From assembly GCF_900115605.1 (NCBI RefSeq), contig NZ_FOXC01000006.1:1-64000 (forward strand): a DNA stretch of 64,000 nucleotides, written 5' to 3'. The translations under genes and the position numbers were made by a program. Below are positions 16,425 through 24,262 of the stretch, one piece after another (the stretch's first letter is position 1; each line of letters starts with the position of its first letter). Under the pieces are notes generated by a model. It was not told the DNA's origin. It searched no databases and worked only from the letters and a program-made list of their open reading frames with translations. This DNA is from Halolactibacillus halophilus. Lineage in GTDB: Bacteria; Bacillota; Bacilli; Bacillales; Amphibacillaceae.

Positions 16425-16828
16425 TCCATCTCTTCCTCCCCAGTCTTATATTCAATGTCGATAGGTATAATTTTTTCCGGTTTGAAAATCATCTTGTAAT
16501 CATATTCAGACACGTCTGACGTTCTTAATTGCTCGACTGTGTACGTCACATTGTCGCTCAGTCCTAGATAATGCTTTTGATATTTGTCCGGTCCGACCTT
16601 TGCGATGACTTCGATAACGTTGTCTCGGTCGAGGTCTACACTGATGTTCCCGACCATCTCCATGATATAAGTGTCAGTGAGTGAGTTATAAAAAACCACG
16701 CGTCTGATCACTCTGAACTCGTCTGAATCCTTGCTGATATTGTGTGACACTGTATCCGCCGCTGAACAAGCGCTTAATAATATTGTTAGTAACACCATAG
16801 TTAGTAAAATCAATTTTCGTTGTTTCAT
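16421..16828 (-). CDS. Phage lipoprotein (possible superinfection exclusion)
   Basis: 135 aa. A signal peptide (KLILLTMVLLTILL) ends in a lipobox LLSAC with Cys21, so the mature protein would be lipid-anchored outside the membrane. The rest is beta-rich (VIRRVVFYNSLTDTYIMEMVG), like the small beta-sandwich phage lipoproteins. In Streptococcus thermophilus prophage TP-J34 a lipoprotein blocks DNA entry of other phages; a similar role here is inference. Ribosome binding site GGAGATGAAGAA before ATG. Confidence 0.75.
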   Translation of the reverse strand: MKQRKLILLTMVLLTILLSACSAADTVSHNISKDSDEFRVIRRVVFYNSLTDTYIMEMVGNISVDLDRDNVIEVIAKVGPDKYQKHYLGLSDNVTYTVEQLRTSDVSEYDYKMIFKPEKIIPIDIEYKTGEEEME

Positions 16829-16851
16829 TTCTTCATCTCCTCTGAAGCTGT

Positions 16852-17430
16852 TTATTTATTCTTTAAAGTCGATGTGTATTTCACATCGTATTCGACTTCA
16901 ACGACAAAGCATGTATTACAGACATCACATTCCATTTCATGTTTTACAACCTGGTGTATATCATCGTCAGAATATTCCGAAGCGCAAACAGGACATATGA
17001 TTTTATCTTGATGGAAACAATCCCATTCATCATGACCGTTTTCTTTTGCAAGTTGTAACGCTTCTTGCTTACGTTCTTCATGTTCTATTGAATTGCAAGA
17101 CTTACATTGAAACCCATCTGGTGTACCCCATGGTATTTCAGTAAGATCTTTTCTATGGGTGCCACACGTAACACATCGGTCATGCTCTTCGCAGACAATA
17201 TAAGAATATTTTTCATTATTGTTTAAGCATTTGTTGCAACCACAAACCCAATACCATCCATATTCAAACCTTTCAGCATACAAACCTCGCATTGGTGGAT
17301 CTAATCTTACTTCTGGCAATTCACTATTATAGGAGTGTTCATTCCAAATATTTGTGTGTCCCGAACGTAATCTTTCATTCCATTCTTTTGGTATTTGTGG
17401 AATGAGTATTTTGGTGTCTTTTAACTTCAT
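16852..17430 (-). CDS. Multi-zinc-finger hypothetical protein
   Basis: 192 aa from ATG 17430 with AAAGGAG upstream; the longer frame overlaps the preceding gene. Several cysteine pairs are present: CGCNKC, CVTCGTH, CKSCN, CPVCASEY, CDVCNTC, enough for three zinc ribbons. Possibly nucleic-acid binding. The start context GGAGATGAAGAAATGAA is nearly the same as that of the lipoprotein gene just downstream. Confidence 0.65.
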   Translation of the reverse strand: MKLKDTKILIPQIPKEWNERLRSGHTNIWNEHSYNSELPEVRLDPPMRGLYAERFEYGWYWVCGCNKCLNNNEKYSYIVCEEHDRCVTCGTHRKDLTEIPWGTPDGFQCKSCNSIEHEERKQEALQLAKENGHDEWDCFHQDKIICPVCASEYSDDDIHQVVKHEMECDVCNTCFVVEVEYDVKYTSTLKNK

Positions 17431-17434
17431 TTCT

Positions 17435-17641
17435 TCATCTCCTTTGTTGTATACTGAATTTTCCTTTCGGAAGAAACAAACGTTCGTCATCGCTTGTTCT
17501 GTATTCAACATCACATAGCTCATTATCATAAATAAACGTATTATTTTTAATCGACCTTACATATCCGGATTTTATCTCAAATCCGATAAGTACAGAACAG
17601 TTACTTTTTCTTAAATACCAGACTGCTAATTTTTTTAACAT
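17435..17641 (-). CDS. Hypothetical small protein
   Basis: 68 aa (MLKKLAVWYLRKSNCSVLIGFEIKSG), beta-rich with an N-terminal helix. It ends 4 bases before the zinc-finger gene start, in the same operon. No family recognised. Confidence 0.5.
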   Translation of the reverse strand: MLKKLAVWYLRKSNCSVLIGFEIKSGYVRSIKNNTFIYDNELCDVEYRTSDDERLFLPKGKFSIQQRR

Positions 17642-17666
17642 CTCACCATTTCTCCCTTAACATGTA

Positions 17667-18068
17667 TTACGTAGTTTTACTCGAACTACGCAGTAACTTT
17701 TGGTCCAAATCATAAATAAACGATTGAATTTTAGCTTTGTTAAATTGGTAAAGTGTATCAACTGACCAATAAGGTGCTCTAATAGAAATCCCATCATCTA
17801 AAAGGGATAAATAGCCGTTATCATCATATCGGTGGTCATAGTATTCGTCATAATCAGAACCCATGCTATGGGCTTCTTTAGGCGCTATATTAGTCCAAGA
17901 TTCATTTGCAATTTTTTTAATATAATCAGTAAACACTTTAAATTCTTTTGATGAAAACCTATATACAAAACGTTCCTCTTTTTCTTTTTTTCCTTCTGCA
18001 TTCTCGAAGATAATAGCCGACTTACGATGTTTAATAACAAGCCCATTTTCGAATTCTTTAACTTTCAA
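17667..18068 (-). CDS. Hypothetical phage protein
   Basis: 133 aa from a TTG at 18068 with a perfect AAGGAGG. A long helical middle (FKVFTDYIKKIANESW) is followed by an Asp/Tyr-rich region (DYDEYYDHRYDDNGYLSLLDDG). No family recognised. Confidence 0.55.
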   Translation of the reverse strand: MKVKEFENGLVIKHRKSAIIFENAEGKKEKEERFVYRFSSKEFKVFTDYIKKIANESWTNIAPKEAHSMGSDYDEYYDHRYDDNGYLSLLDDGISIRAPYWSVDTLYQFNKAKIQSFIYDLDQKLLRSSSKTT

Positions 18069-18106
18069 AGTGTTGCCTCCTTAATGAACAGTTTCTCTCA
18101 ACTACG

Positions 18107-18283
18107 TCAGAACCATATATCGAATGGATGATCGTGGTTGATTTCTGACGCTCTAAAATGAGTAAGTATACTAACAAGCTTTTCGTATGATTTATCTTGC
18201 ACATCGTGATAGTCAAATTTGTTAGCAAGTTCTTGTATAACGTGTATCCGCTTCTTAGCATCAATTATTTCGGAGTATCTCAT
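18107..18283 (-). CDS. Hypothetical small protein (58 aa)
   Basis: 58 aa: MRYSEIIDAKKRIHVIQELA and onwards, ending HPFDIWF. It is preferred over the overlapping frame 18058-18264, whose composition is unlike protein and whose end overlaps the TTG start region of the next gene. AGGTGTG is upstream of the ATG. Confidence 0.6.
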   Translation of the reverse strand: MRYSEIIDAKKRIHVIQELANKFDYHDVQDKSYEKLVSILTHFRASEINHDHPFDIWF

Positions 18284-18292
18284 TTACACACC

Positions 18293-18433
18293 TCATTGTT
18301 TGCTGTATTCGTTGATTAACTCTTCTACCCGCTTCAATTCGTGATAGATTATGACAAGTTCTGCATCCGTCATCTGTTTAGCTTGGTAAATACCTAATCT
18401 ATTGAGTAAGTCAATAAACTGTTTTCTTGACAC
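18293..18433 (-). CDS. Hypothetical small protein (46 aa)
   Basis: 46 aa from GTG 18433 (VSRKQFIDLLNRLGIYQAKQ), helical, overlapping the end of the upstream HTH gene and ending just before the next small gene. The start is uncertain; an internal ATG is possible. Confidence 0.45.
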   Translation of the reverse strand: MSRKQFIDLLNRLGIYQAKQMTDAELVIIYHELKRVEELINEYSKQ

Positions 18434-18977
18434 GTTTATCACCAAGAATCATTTGATATTTGCTTTTAATCTTCGTGACGTTACTACTGCTTGAAACCCC
18501 TGGTACCAACTCAGCAATTTCTTTATTCGTTTTACCTTCGCGAACAAGATCAAGTACTTGCTTTTCTTTGCGTAGTACCTTTTCTTCTTTCAGCTTTTGT
18601 TCTTCGTTAAAGTATTTTTTCGCACATTCATCTGTTTTAACTAAATAACGTATCTTTCCTTTTATTGCCGATTCCGTACGATTCAATTCGATAGCGATGT
18701 CTTTTGCAGTCCATTGCTCAATAAATCTTAATTCAATAATCTTGTTAAGCTCTTCGTCTGTGTAACCATTAGATTTTGCGTATTTGACTCCATTCAAGTC
18801 AAAGAGGTACTCTCGTTCGTCTTTGGTTAATTCTTTAGACGGCTTTCTTTGCAACTTCTTGCGTTTGGCCACACGCTTCGGATAAATCTTATCTAGCATT
18901 GCTTGTAGCTCGTGTGTCGGTGCATCATCAGCAATCAATTTATCTAACTCAATTAATAATCTTGTTCTTTCGTCCAA
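18411..18977 (-). CDS. HTH protein with two helix-turn-helix regions
   Basis: 188 aa from TTG 18977 with AGGAGGG upstream. Residues 75-110 (GYTDEELNKIIELRFIEQWTAKDIAIELNRTESAIKGKI) and 140-175 (VLDLVREGKTNKEIAELVPGVSSSSNVTKIKSKY) each look like homeodomain-like HTH, with a coiled coil between. Likely a DNA-binding regulator of the replication region. It follows ssb directly. Confidence 0.7.
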   Translation of the reverse strand: MDERTRLLIELDKLIADDAPTHELQAMLDKIYPKRVAKRKKLQRKPSKELTKDEREYLFDLNGVKYAKSNGYTDEELNKIIELRFIEQWTAKDIAIELNRTESAIKGKIRYLVKTDECAKKYFNEEQKLKEEKVLRKEKQVLDLVREGKTNKEIAELVPGVSSSSNVTKIKSKYQMILGDKRVKKTVY

Positions 18978-18989
18978 AACTACTCCCTC

Positions 18990-19403
18990 CTAAAATGGTA
19001 GATCATCGTCTGAAATATCAATCGGCTCGTTTTGCGTTTGCGGTGCTGTTCTCGGATAATCAACCGCTTCTTGTTTACTATTTTTCTTAGATTCTAAAAA
19101 CTGTACGGATCCAGCTAATACTTCAGTGACAAATACTCGTTTGCCATCTTGGCCATCGTAACTACGTGTCTGTAAATTGCCATCTACACCAATCATTTGG
19201 CCCTTACTCATGTAATTCGCTAAGTTCTCGGCAGGTTTGTTCCAAATCACACAGTTAATAAAATCCGCTTCACGTTCGCCATTTTGATTAGTGAATGGCT
19301 TATTGACTGCGATAGTAAAGTTAGCTACCGCTTTACCGCTTTGTGTGTACCTTAAATCCGGATCTTTAACCAATCTACCGACTAGTACTACTCTGTTTAA
19401 CAT
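18990..19403 (-). CDS. ssb: Single-stranded DNA-binding protein
   Basis: 137 aa with a standard OB fold ([20 protein letters not shown], ... FTIAVNKPF, ... [18 protein letters not shown]) and the acidic C-terminal tip DDDLPF used to bind partner proteins. It covers single strands at phage replication forks. Located between the HNH gene and the HTH gene, in the replication module. Confidence 0.97.
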   Translation of the reverse strand: MLNRVVLVGRLVKDPDLRYTQSGKAVANFTIAVNKPFTNQNGEREADFINCVIWNKPAENLANYMSKGQMIGVDGNLQTRSYDGQDGKRVFVTEVLAGSVQFLESKKNSKQEAVDYPRTAPQTQNEPIDISDDDLPF

Positions 19404-19414
19404 CTTGTCATCTC

Positions 19415-19528
19415 CTAAATAAAAATAATGTAAGTGTAACGTCTTGGCTTAGAATCGAACGTTTGTACGACCTGTAATATCTCGCCGCTTCTTGCTCTGA
19501 TTGCTCTCTCCAAAACGTAGATTTTCAT
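19415..19528 (-). CDS. Hypothetical small protein (37 aa)
   Basis: 37 aa ([20 protein letters not shown]), ATG overlapping the HNH stop (ATGA) and ending just before the ssb ribosome binding site. Coupled translation and the tight fit support it as a real gene; function unknown. Confidence 0.45.
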   Translation of the reverse strand: MKIYVLERAIRARSGEILQVVQTFDSKPRRYTYIIFI

Positions 19529-19866
19529 AAATAGTTACCGTCCTGATCTAAGCGACGCTCTCGCCAATTCTCAAACCATTTACGACCTAGATGTGCGGGT
19601 TCATGATATGGGCCTATCTTCAAACCATGTGCCCAATCATGACAGGACCTACATACTGTGACTCCATTCCGCTTCTCACCAGTTCCACCTTGTGACTTAA
19701 AAGTAATGTGATGCGGTACGCTCTCGATGATGCCTTTTCCACACTTCACGCATTTATAGCCGTCACGTTCGAATATGGCTTGTTTAACTGATGGCGAGAA
19801 GTTACGATTCGTCTTCTTACGTTTACTTCCTAGTTGCGATTGTTTGCTGTAAGGACTGAACGTCAT
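19525..19866 (-). CDS. HNH endonuclease (replication-region)
   Basis: 113 aa. ββα-metal type: FERDGYKCVKCGKG, VPHHITFKSQGGTGEKRNGVTVCRSCHDWAH, with two zinc CxxC pairs. This is the second HNH gene of the prophage. It may be a homing-type or recombination nuclease; those fixed next to terminase are a different group. Confidence 0.9.
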   Translation of the reverse strand: MTFSPYSKQSQLGSKRKKTNRNFSPSVKQAIFERDGYKCVKCGKGIIESVPHHITFKSQGGTGEKRNGVTVCRSCHDWAHGLKIGPYHEPAHLGRKWFENWRERRLDQDGNYL

Positions 19867-19978
19867 GATTAAGGTCCTCCTTTGTCAACCCAACTTCCTG
19901 GCATAGAAGCGGGAATTTATCAAAAACATTTCTGCAATCACCGTTTTTTCTAGCTTTAAAGTATATAACTCCTTGCAT
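19823..19978 (-). CDS. Hypothetical small protein (51 aa)
   Basis: 51 aa (MQGVIYFKARKNGDCRNVFD) with an excellent AGGAGG 8 bases before ATG 19978. It overlaps the first 44 bases of the HNH gene in another frame. Without it, 19867-19990 would be empty. Confidence 0.5.
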   Translation of the reverse strand: MQGVIYFKARKNGDCRNVFDKFPLLCQEVGLTKEDLNHDVQSLQQTIATRK

Positions 19979-19990
19979 GATATAATCCTC

Positions 19991-20800
19991 CTAGAATCGA
20001 TTCTTTCTAAAGCTCTCACCCTCTAATCGGTGGCGTTCTGCGTTGTCTAGCAATCTATCAATGACGCGTGGGCCGTTATTGCCAAACTTCTCAACAAGAC
20101 TGGATTCGTTATAGTTTGTTGTGACGACTAACGCTTTACCCAAGCGCATATCAGCGACTTTATATAAAATGTCTGTCGCCCATGTCTCTGATCCATCATC
20201 ATTTTTCTTGATATACTCTGAACCAACATCATCAAGCACCAGTAAATCTACTTGGTCTATTAAATTTAAGATGCGATCTTCTGATAGAGTCGATTCACGA
20301 TGATACGTCGCTTTAATCTTTTGCAATAAGTCTGTGCTTTTGATGAATAACGTCGTGTAGTGATTACCGTCATCATCGCGCATCTTACGCACGCCTTTCG
20401 CAATGGCATAAGCTAAGTGTGTTTTGCCAAGTCCGGGATTGCCACTCAAAACAAGTGAGTGTTCTTTATCAAAGTTCATGATGTAGTTTTTCGCTATTTC
20501 TTTCGCTTTGACTTGCGTTTTATCTTTCGGTTGATAGTTATTCACTGTCGCATCGACTAAGTCGCTTGTGACACGTTCTAACTCGCTGATAACACCTGTC
20601 ACTTTAGATCGTCGGTATTCATCTTTTGTTGGTAAGTCCAAACTCTGTATAAACTCTTTGTCGTAACACGGCTTACATGCGCCTACTGTCCCTTTTGGTG
20701 TGTGATACAAAGTATAGGTTTCTCCGCATTTTTCACACGTTTCTTTTCCCGCTTCCTCAATACCGAACTTCTCTTTTATCATTTCGTCAAATCGTCGCAC
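19991..20800 (-). CDS. DnaC-like helicase loader ATPase
   Basis: 269 aa from GTG 20800 with AGGAGGG upstream. An N-terminal zinc ribbon (CEKCGETY ... CKPCYDKEF) is followed by the AAA+ core: Walker A GNPGLGKTHLA, Walker B LLVLDDVGSEY, sensor VVTTNYNESSL and arginine finger region RVIDRLLDNAERHRLEGESFR. It would load the host replicative helicase on phage DNA together with the DnaD-like organiser encoded just upstream. Confidence 0.93.
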   Translation of the reverse strand: MRRFDEMIKEKFGIEEAGKETCEKCGETYTLYHTPKGTVGACKPCYDKEFIQSLDLPTKDEYRRSKVTGVISELERVTSDLVDATVNNYQPKDKTQVKAKEIAKNYIMNFDKEHSLVLSGNPGLGKTHLAYAIAKGVRKMRDDDGNHYTTLFIKSTDLLQKIKATYHRESTLSEDRILNLIDQVDLLVLDDVGSEYIKKNDDGSETWATDILYKVADMRLGKALVVTTNYNESSLVEKFGNNGPRVIDRLLDNAERHRLEGESFRKNRF

Positions 20801-20811
20801 GTTTCGCCCTC

Positions 20812-21606
20812 CTAAAACGCGTCTACATCCGGGTTATAATCGAACGTAGGGCTTTGTGTTTTTTGTTTGTAGCTATCTTTAGCAAAGTTGTTAATCGGGT
20901 CAGCTTCATCAACGAATTTACGTATGTCTTTGTCTCGCATTAAATCTGCAAATGTGTATTTGTGAGTAAACCAATGTTTTTCACTTTTAAATACCATTGC
21001 GTAATTGTTGATAGCTTGTTTCAATTCGTCAAAGCTGTAATCTTTCAATCTTGCTTTCGTTGCACTTCTCATTGTGTTCGTTAATTTTTTATGTTGAATA
21101 ATGCCCTGAGAGAGAAAGTGATCGAACAGATCACGGACAATATCTTTTTCTTTCTCTAACTCTATATCTAACTCTTTCTCTATCTCTGTGTTACCTTCTG
21201 TTACACCATCGTTACAATGTAACGTTTTTTGACCGTTTTTTTTGTTTCTTAAACGTCTAACGCGTTCTGCTGACTCGCTTTCAGACCCTATCACATCTGG
21301 AACTTTATTAAGTAAATAATCATCTTCAGTTATGTTCTCAATCAAGTTATTCGTGTGCAAAAAAGCAAGCGTAAGTTTTACATTGTCGATATCTTCATCA
21401 AGTTCTAAAGACAACTGCTCATCCAATCCATCTTCAGTCCCTTCAAAGGAAATTATTCCGTCATTCTTTATACTTAGTAATTGCATTTTTAAATATATAA
21501 TCGTGAAAGTATCGCCACCAGCTATCTTTCTTAGTTTTTTTATTTCACGTTGATTAAAAAAATCGTTCTTTAACTTTAACCAGTAAAACCTTTTTGTTTT
21601 AGCCAT
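20812..21606 (-). CDS. Phage replisome organiser (DnaD-like)
   Basis: 264 aa. The N-terminus (KRFYWLKLKNDFFNQREIKKLRKIAGGDTFTIIYLKMQLLSIKNDG) is the phage replisome-organiser winged-helix type. The C-terminal part (IQHKKLTNTMRSATKARLKDYSFDELKQAINNYAMVFKSEKHWFTHKYTFADLMRD) resembles the DnaD C-terminal helix bundle. It binds the phage origin, which often lies inside this gene, and recruits the loader. The charged middle (EIEKELDIELEKEKDIV) is a linker. Confidence 0.9.
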   Translation of the reverse strand: MAKTKRFYWLKLKNDFFNQREIKKLRKIAGGDTFTIIYLKMQLLSIKNDGIISFEGTEDGLDEQLSLELDEDIDNVKLTLAFLHTNNLIENITEDDYLLNKVPDVIGSESESAERVRRLRNKKNGQKTLHCNDGVTEGNTEIEKELDIELEKEKDIVRDLFDHFLSQGIIQHKKLTNTMRSATKARLKDYSFDELKQAINNYAMVFKSEKHWFTHKYTFADLMRDKDIRKFVDEADPINNFAKDSYKQKTQSPTFDYNPDVDAF

Positions 21607-21625
21607 TTAGAACACTCCAATCCCG

Positions 21626-22333
21626 TTATTTCAACGTCTCTGACATGTAATGATGTAACAATACTTCTAGGTGCTTAGTAACGTCTGATCCACTACAATT
21701 ACATTGTGTAAATTGGATGGTTTGCTGCGAACTAAGAGTTTCGTACATCTCTTTGCTGCTTTTCAATTCTTCCTGCAACTCAGAGTTTTCTTCAGCCATT
21801 GCGTTTATTAATCCCAACGCTTCTTCATGCTCGCTTTTAATCTTTTCGTAATCTTTCTTCAGTTGGTCGTAACCATCTTTTTTATCACTAGCTTCAGGTT
21901 GATTACTTCGCTCTTTTTTGTCGGCCTTACGCAAAAACTTTTTATGTTTGTCGTATAGTGTGGTCATTTTTATTCCAAAATGTTCAGCTATTTCTCTGTA
22001 TGTTTTACCTTGATCTCTTAGCGACGTAGTTTTTTCTAAGTCTTTGTCACTCAAGTTTATTCCTGCCATCGGTTTATCGCCCCTTTGCTTCGTCATACAT
22101 AACTGATTACCTAAATCGTTTAATTGTTTAAATACAGGACAACCTCTGCACTGTTTTGTCGAGGATAATTGAGAGTACTCGCAATTATTGCAAAAGTTAT
22201 CATTGAGATGATCTATCTCAGATAATATTTTCAAACGACGTTGTTTTGACACTCTATCACCTCGACCTATTTTCATGTATAATCGTGTTAAGTGATGTTG
22301 CACCATCACTATTATTGGGTTAGGGGCTTTCAA
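21626..22333 (-). CDS. Zinc-binding HTH protein
   Basis: 235 aa from TTG 22333, where AGGGG precedes; an ATG at 22276 without a ribosome binding site is the alternative. Residues 50-72 have a four-cysteine cluster (CNNCEYSQLSSTKQCRGCPVF), then an HTH (LRDQGKTYREIAEHFGIKMTTLYDKHKKFL), then a coiled coil. Likely DNA-binding. The start region lies inside a strong hairpin (22322-22343) holding the Shine-Dalgarno and start, which may control translation. Confidence 0.65.
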   Translation of the reverse strand: MKAPNPIIVMVQHHLTRLYMKIGRGDRVSKQRRLKILSEIDHLNDNFCNNCEYSQLSSTKQCRGCPVFKQLNDLGNQLCMTKQRGDKPMAGINLSDKDLEKTTSLRDQGKTYREIAEHFGIKMTTLYDKHKKFLRKADKKERSNQPEASDKKDGYDQLKKDYEKIKSEHEEALGLINAMAEENSELQEELKSSKEMYETLSSQQTIQFTQCNCSGSDVTKHLEVLLHHYMSETLK

Positions 22334-22347
22334 ATGAAGGCCCCTGT
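22276..22347. promoter_or_regulatory. Hairpin element A at start of zinc/HTH gene
   Basis: GGGGCCTTCATT paired with TGAAAGCCCC forms a 10-bp stem with one mismatch. On the minus strand it covers the AGGGG and TTG start. On the plus strand a TATAAT (22278-22283), a second small hairpin (agtgatg/catcact) and this stem followed by TGTTTT look like a short promoter-to-terminator unit. It shares the order CGTGTTA...TTGG(G/-)TTA-GGGC with element B at 23459-23508. Confidence 0.4.
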
Positions 22348-22352
22348 TTTAA

Positions 22353-23054
22353 TTACGAGATAATATCTACATGCACATCGATATCTTTTAATTGATACTG
22401 CAGGTGATATTTAATCGAATCCATAGCATTTAGTTGCCAAGCACCACCATCCGCTTCAAATAGAGCGCATTCTCCACCATCACGCATACGTAAAACAAAA
22501 TTAGATTCAGGTTGCGCCACTTCTGTAAATGTTCTGTATGGCGCTAATAGGACCGGATTAGGCACCTTTACGTCAGCAACAGTTGCAATCCCCACTTTGG
22601 CAGATACAGACTGACTGACACCATCATCACCGATGGATTTAACGTTTTCTTCACGTAGATTACCAACAACCTTTAAAACGATATCTCGGTCCTCGTTCTT
22701 CACGAAAACGGACTGCAGCTTAATATTGAATGATTCCGCATCGTAAAAACGATCAAAATTAAACGCAGGAACGAACGCTTTGGCTTCTAAGTAATGTTGA
22801 CGGTTCATATCTTCGTTATGTTCGGTCATGACACGAACAGTCTGCGGATCTACGATGTGAATCAATACTTTTTTTAGCGAATCAAAATTCGTTTTAATGT
22901 AATCCACTAAACCGGATAAGCTTTGTACGGTGATAGTTTGAACCGTCGGCTTGCTGAGTACTTGCATAGAACCTGTTGCGTACTTTTGGTTATTAACGTC
23001 TAATACCTTCTTGTTACTTAAATCTGCGATATACTGCATTGCTTCTTTAATCAT
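22353..23054 (-). CDS. Conserved phage protein (DUF2303-like?)
   Basis: 233 aa: an N-terminal part with KPTVQTITVQSLSGLVDYIKTNF, middle EAKAFVPAFNFDRFYDAESFNIKLQSVF and C-terminal PYRTFTEVAQPESNFVLRMRD. The plan is like the YfdQ/DUF2303 proteins found near phage replication genes, but I am not sure of this. It overlaps the previous gene by one base. Confidence 0.55.
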   Translation of the reverse strand: MIKEAMQYIADLSNKKVLDVNNQKYATGSMQVLSKPTVQTITVQSLSGLVDYIKTNFDSLKKVLIHIVDPQTVRVMTEHNEDMNRQHYLEAKAFVPAFNFDRFYDAESFNIKLQSVFVKNEDRDIVLKVVGNLREENVKSIGDDGVSQSVSAKVGIATVADVKVPNPVLLAPYRTFTEVAQPESNFVLRMRDGGECALFEADGGAWQLNAMDSIKYHLQYQLKDIDVHVDIIS

Positions 23055-23440
23055 TATTTATTTCCTCCCTGTGCTTTAAAGTCGATAACGCCGCCGCGGT
23101 CGTCCTTGATACGACCATCCTCTGAATCAAAATACGTCTGGTCTTTCATGCCACTCTTTAATTCCGCTGCTGTTGCATAACCCGCTTCATCTCTATCCAT
23201 AACTAACGTAGAACCTAGTGATAATCTTGGTGCCGGTGTTGTTTTAACATCAATATCTACTTCAGCGATTTCACGCTTTTCATTAGACGTTAACGTTAAG
23301 ACGATTTGTAACTTACGTTTCTTCTTCGGGTCCGTGTTAGGATCCGCAATATTTTGGAGCAGGTTTTTCAATTCATAGTTAAAGCGTTCTGCTAATGCTC
23401 CGTCAGCAAAGTCATTTAAATCAACAATCATTTCATCCAT
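23054..23440 (-). CDS. Conserved phage protein, early region
   Basis: 128 aa, ATG 23440 with GAAAGGG upstream. Begins MDEMIVDLNDFADGALAERFNYELKN; has a KKKRKLQIVLTLTSNEKREIAEVDIDVKT beta region. It is paired with the 233-aa gene in a two-gene unit. Possibly involved in recombination or replication; no family claimed. Confidence 0.6.
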   Translation of the reverse strand: MDEMIVDLNDFADGALAERFNYELKNLLQNIADPNTDPKKKRKLQIVLTLTSNEKREIAEVDIDVKTTPAPRLSLGSTLVMDRDEAGYATAAELKSGMKDQTYFDSEDGRIKDDRGGVIDFKAQGGNK

Positions 23441-23509
23441 TGCATTTACACCCTTTCGTGTTATAATTTAGTTGGTTAAGGGCCTTACAATAGTAAGGTT
23501 CTTTTTATT
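23440..23509. promoter_or_regulatory. Hairpin element B and + strand promoter-like sequence
   Basis: On the plus strand TTGCAT (23440-23445), 16 bases, TATAAT (23462-23467, with TG ahead) is a good promoter. It is followed within about 15 bases by hairpin GGCCTTAC-aata-GTAAGGTTC and TTTTTATT, so any RNA would be about 40 bases. On the minus strand the hairpin ends the small-gene block and lies in the leader of the 128-aa gene. Confidence 0.4.
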
Positions 23510-23669
23510 GCATAACTGACTTGTCTAACGTTCTCAATCTGCCTGTCTCCCGATGGCTCACGACTAACTCATCGTTTAAATTCTTAACAACTAACCAGTT
23601 TCCGCTATCAATCTTGTATTTGCTCATTAGTAGTTTCTGTTGTCTGTTCGGCTTCTTACCATGCTTCAT
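23505..23669 (-). CDS. DUF6906-like small phage protein
   Basis: 54 aa: MKHGKKPNRQQKLLMSKYKI then GNWLVVKNLNDELVVSHRETGRLRTL. This is the pattern of a small family common in Gram-positive phages (basic start, NWLVVK core). GGGGGTGAG lies upstream of ATG 23669. Function unknown. Confidence 0.7.
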   Translation of the reverse strand: MKHGKKPNRQQKLLMSKYKIDSGNWLVVKNLNDELVVSHRETGRLRTLDKSVMQ

Positions 23670-23755
23670 TAGATCTCACCCCCTTTCCGCTTCATCAGTA
23701 GACTAAGCTGTTGTTTCTTGCTTAACCGCATCCAAAAAGATACTTTAATATTCAT
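23669..23755 (-). CDS. Very small ORF (28 aa)
   Basis: 28 aa (MNIKVSFWMRLSKKQQLSLL) with AAGGAGG before ATG 23755; its stop TAATG overlaps the next start, so it may mainly couple translation. Basic. Confidence 0.4.
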   Translation of the reverse strand: MNIKVSFWMRLSKKQQLSLLMKRKGGEI

Positions 23756-24020
23756 GTTTGTCCTCCTTCAGTAATTTTCTTATATCCCTGTAATTCGTTA
23801 ATTGATTGACTAGTAACTTGTTAAGCGCTTCATAGTTACCTTCGATGTATTGCTTTTCAATCAATAAGTTCGTACATTCTATATGTGCGCCTATCTGATC
23901 TATCAGTACTTTATTAATATTGCGTGTGCTACCAATCTTTAAAGCTAGCGCAATTGTGATTGAAGCGGTTACCAATGAAGCGGTAAAAGTCGTAAAGGCA
24001 ATATAGGTTAAGAAGTTCAT
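23745..24020 (-). CDS. Small membrane-anchored protein
   Basis: 91 aa from ATG 24020 (GTG 24032 possible). One N-terminal TM (LTYIAFTTFTASLVTASITIALAL), then a helical cytoplasmic tail (HIECTNLLIEKQYIEGNYEALNKLL). No family recognised. Confidence 0.55.
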   Translation of the reverse strand: MNFLTYIAFTTFTASLVTASITIALALKIGSTRNINKVLIDQIGAHIECTNLLIEKQYIEGNYEALNKLLVNQLTNYRDIRKLLKEDKHEY

Positions 24021-24262
24021 TGATTCGGCCACCGCTCTTTAGATACTCGCTGATACAAATCCCATACTTCCGGGAAACCAACTTTAAATGCTTCTCGTTT
24101 TGCTCTATCAGCTACCGGAATATCAAATGCACGTTCAATGTCTGTCATAAGCGCTTGAATTCGATAATCTCTAATCCGTAAGTTGTTACACGCTTTTACT
24201 TCTTCAAACCGTTCTTTAAACTTCCTTAAAAATTCATCAATATTAGTGAGTACGTTGTACAT
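24017..24262 (-). CDS. Hypothetical phage protein
   Basis: 81 aa from ATG 24262 with CGGAGGGG upstream; the longer frame up to 24313 lies within the preceding gene. Helical (VLTNIDEFLRKFKERFEEVK), ends KERWPNQ. No family recognised. Confidence 0.55.
   Translation of the reverse strand: MYNVLTNIDEFLRKFKERFEEVKACNNLRIRDYRIQALMTDIERAFDIPVADRAKREAFKVGFPEVWDLYQRVSKERWPNQ

Noticed and set aside
18058-18264. Minus frame of 68 codons
   Set aside because: Less protein-like than the overlapping 58-aa ORF at 18107-18283, and it runs through the AAGGAGG/TTG start of the next gene.
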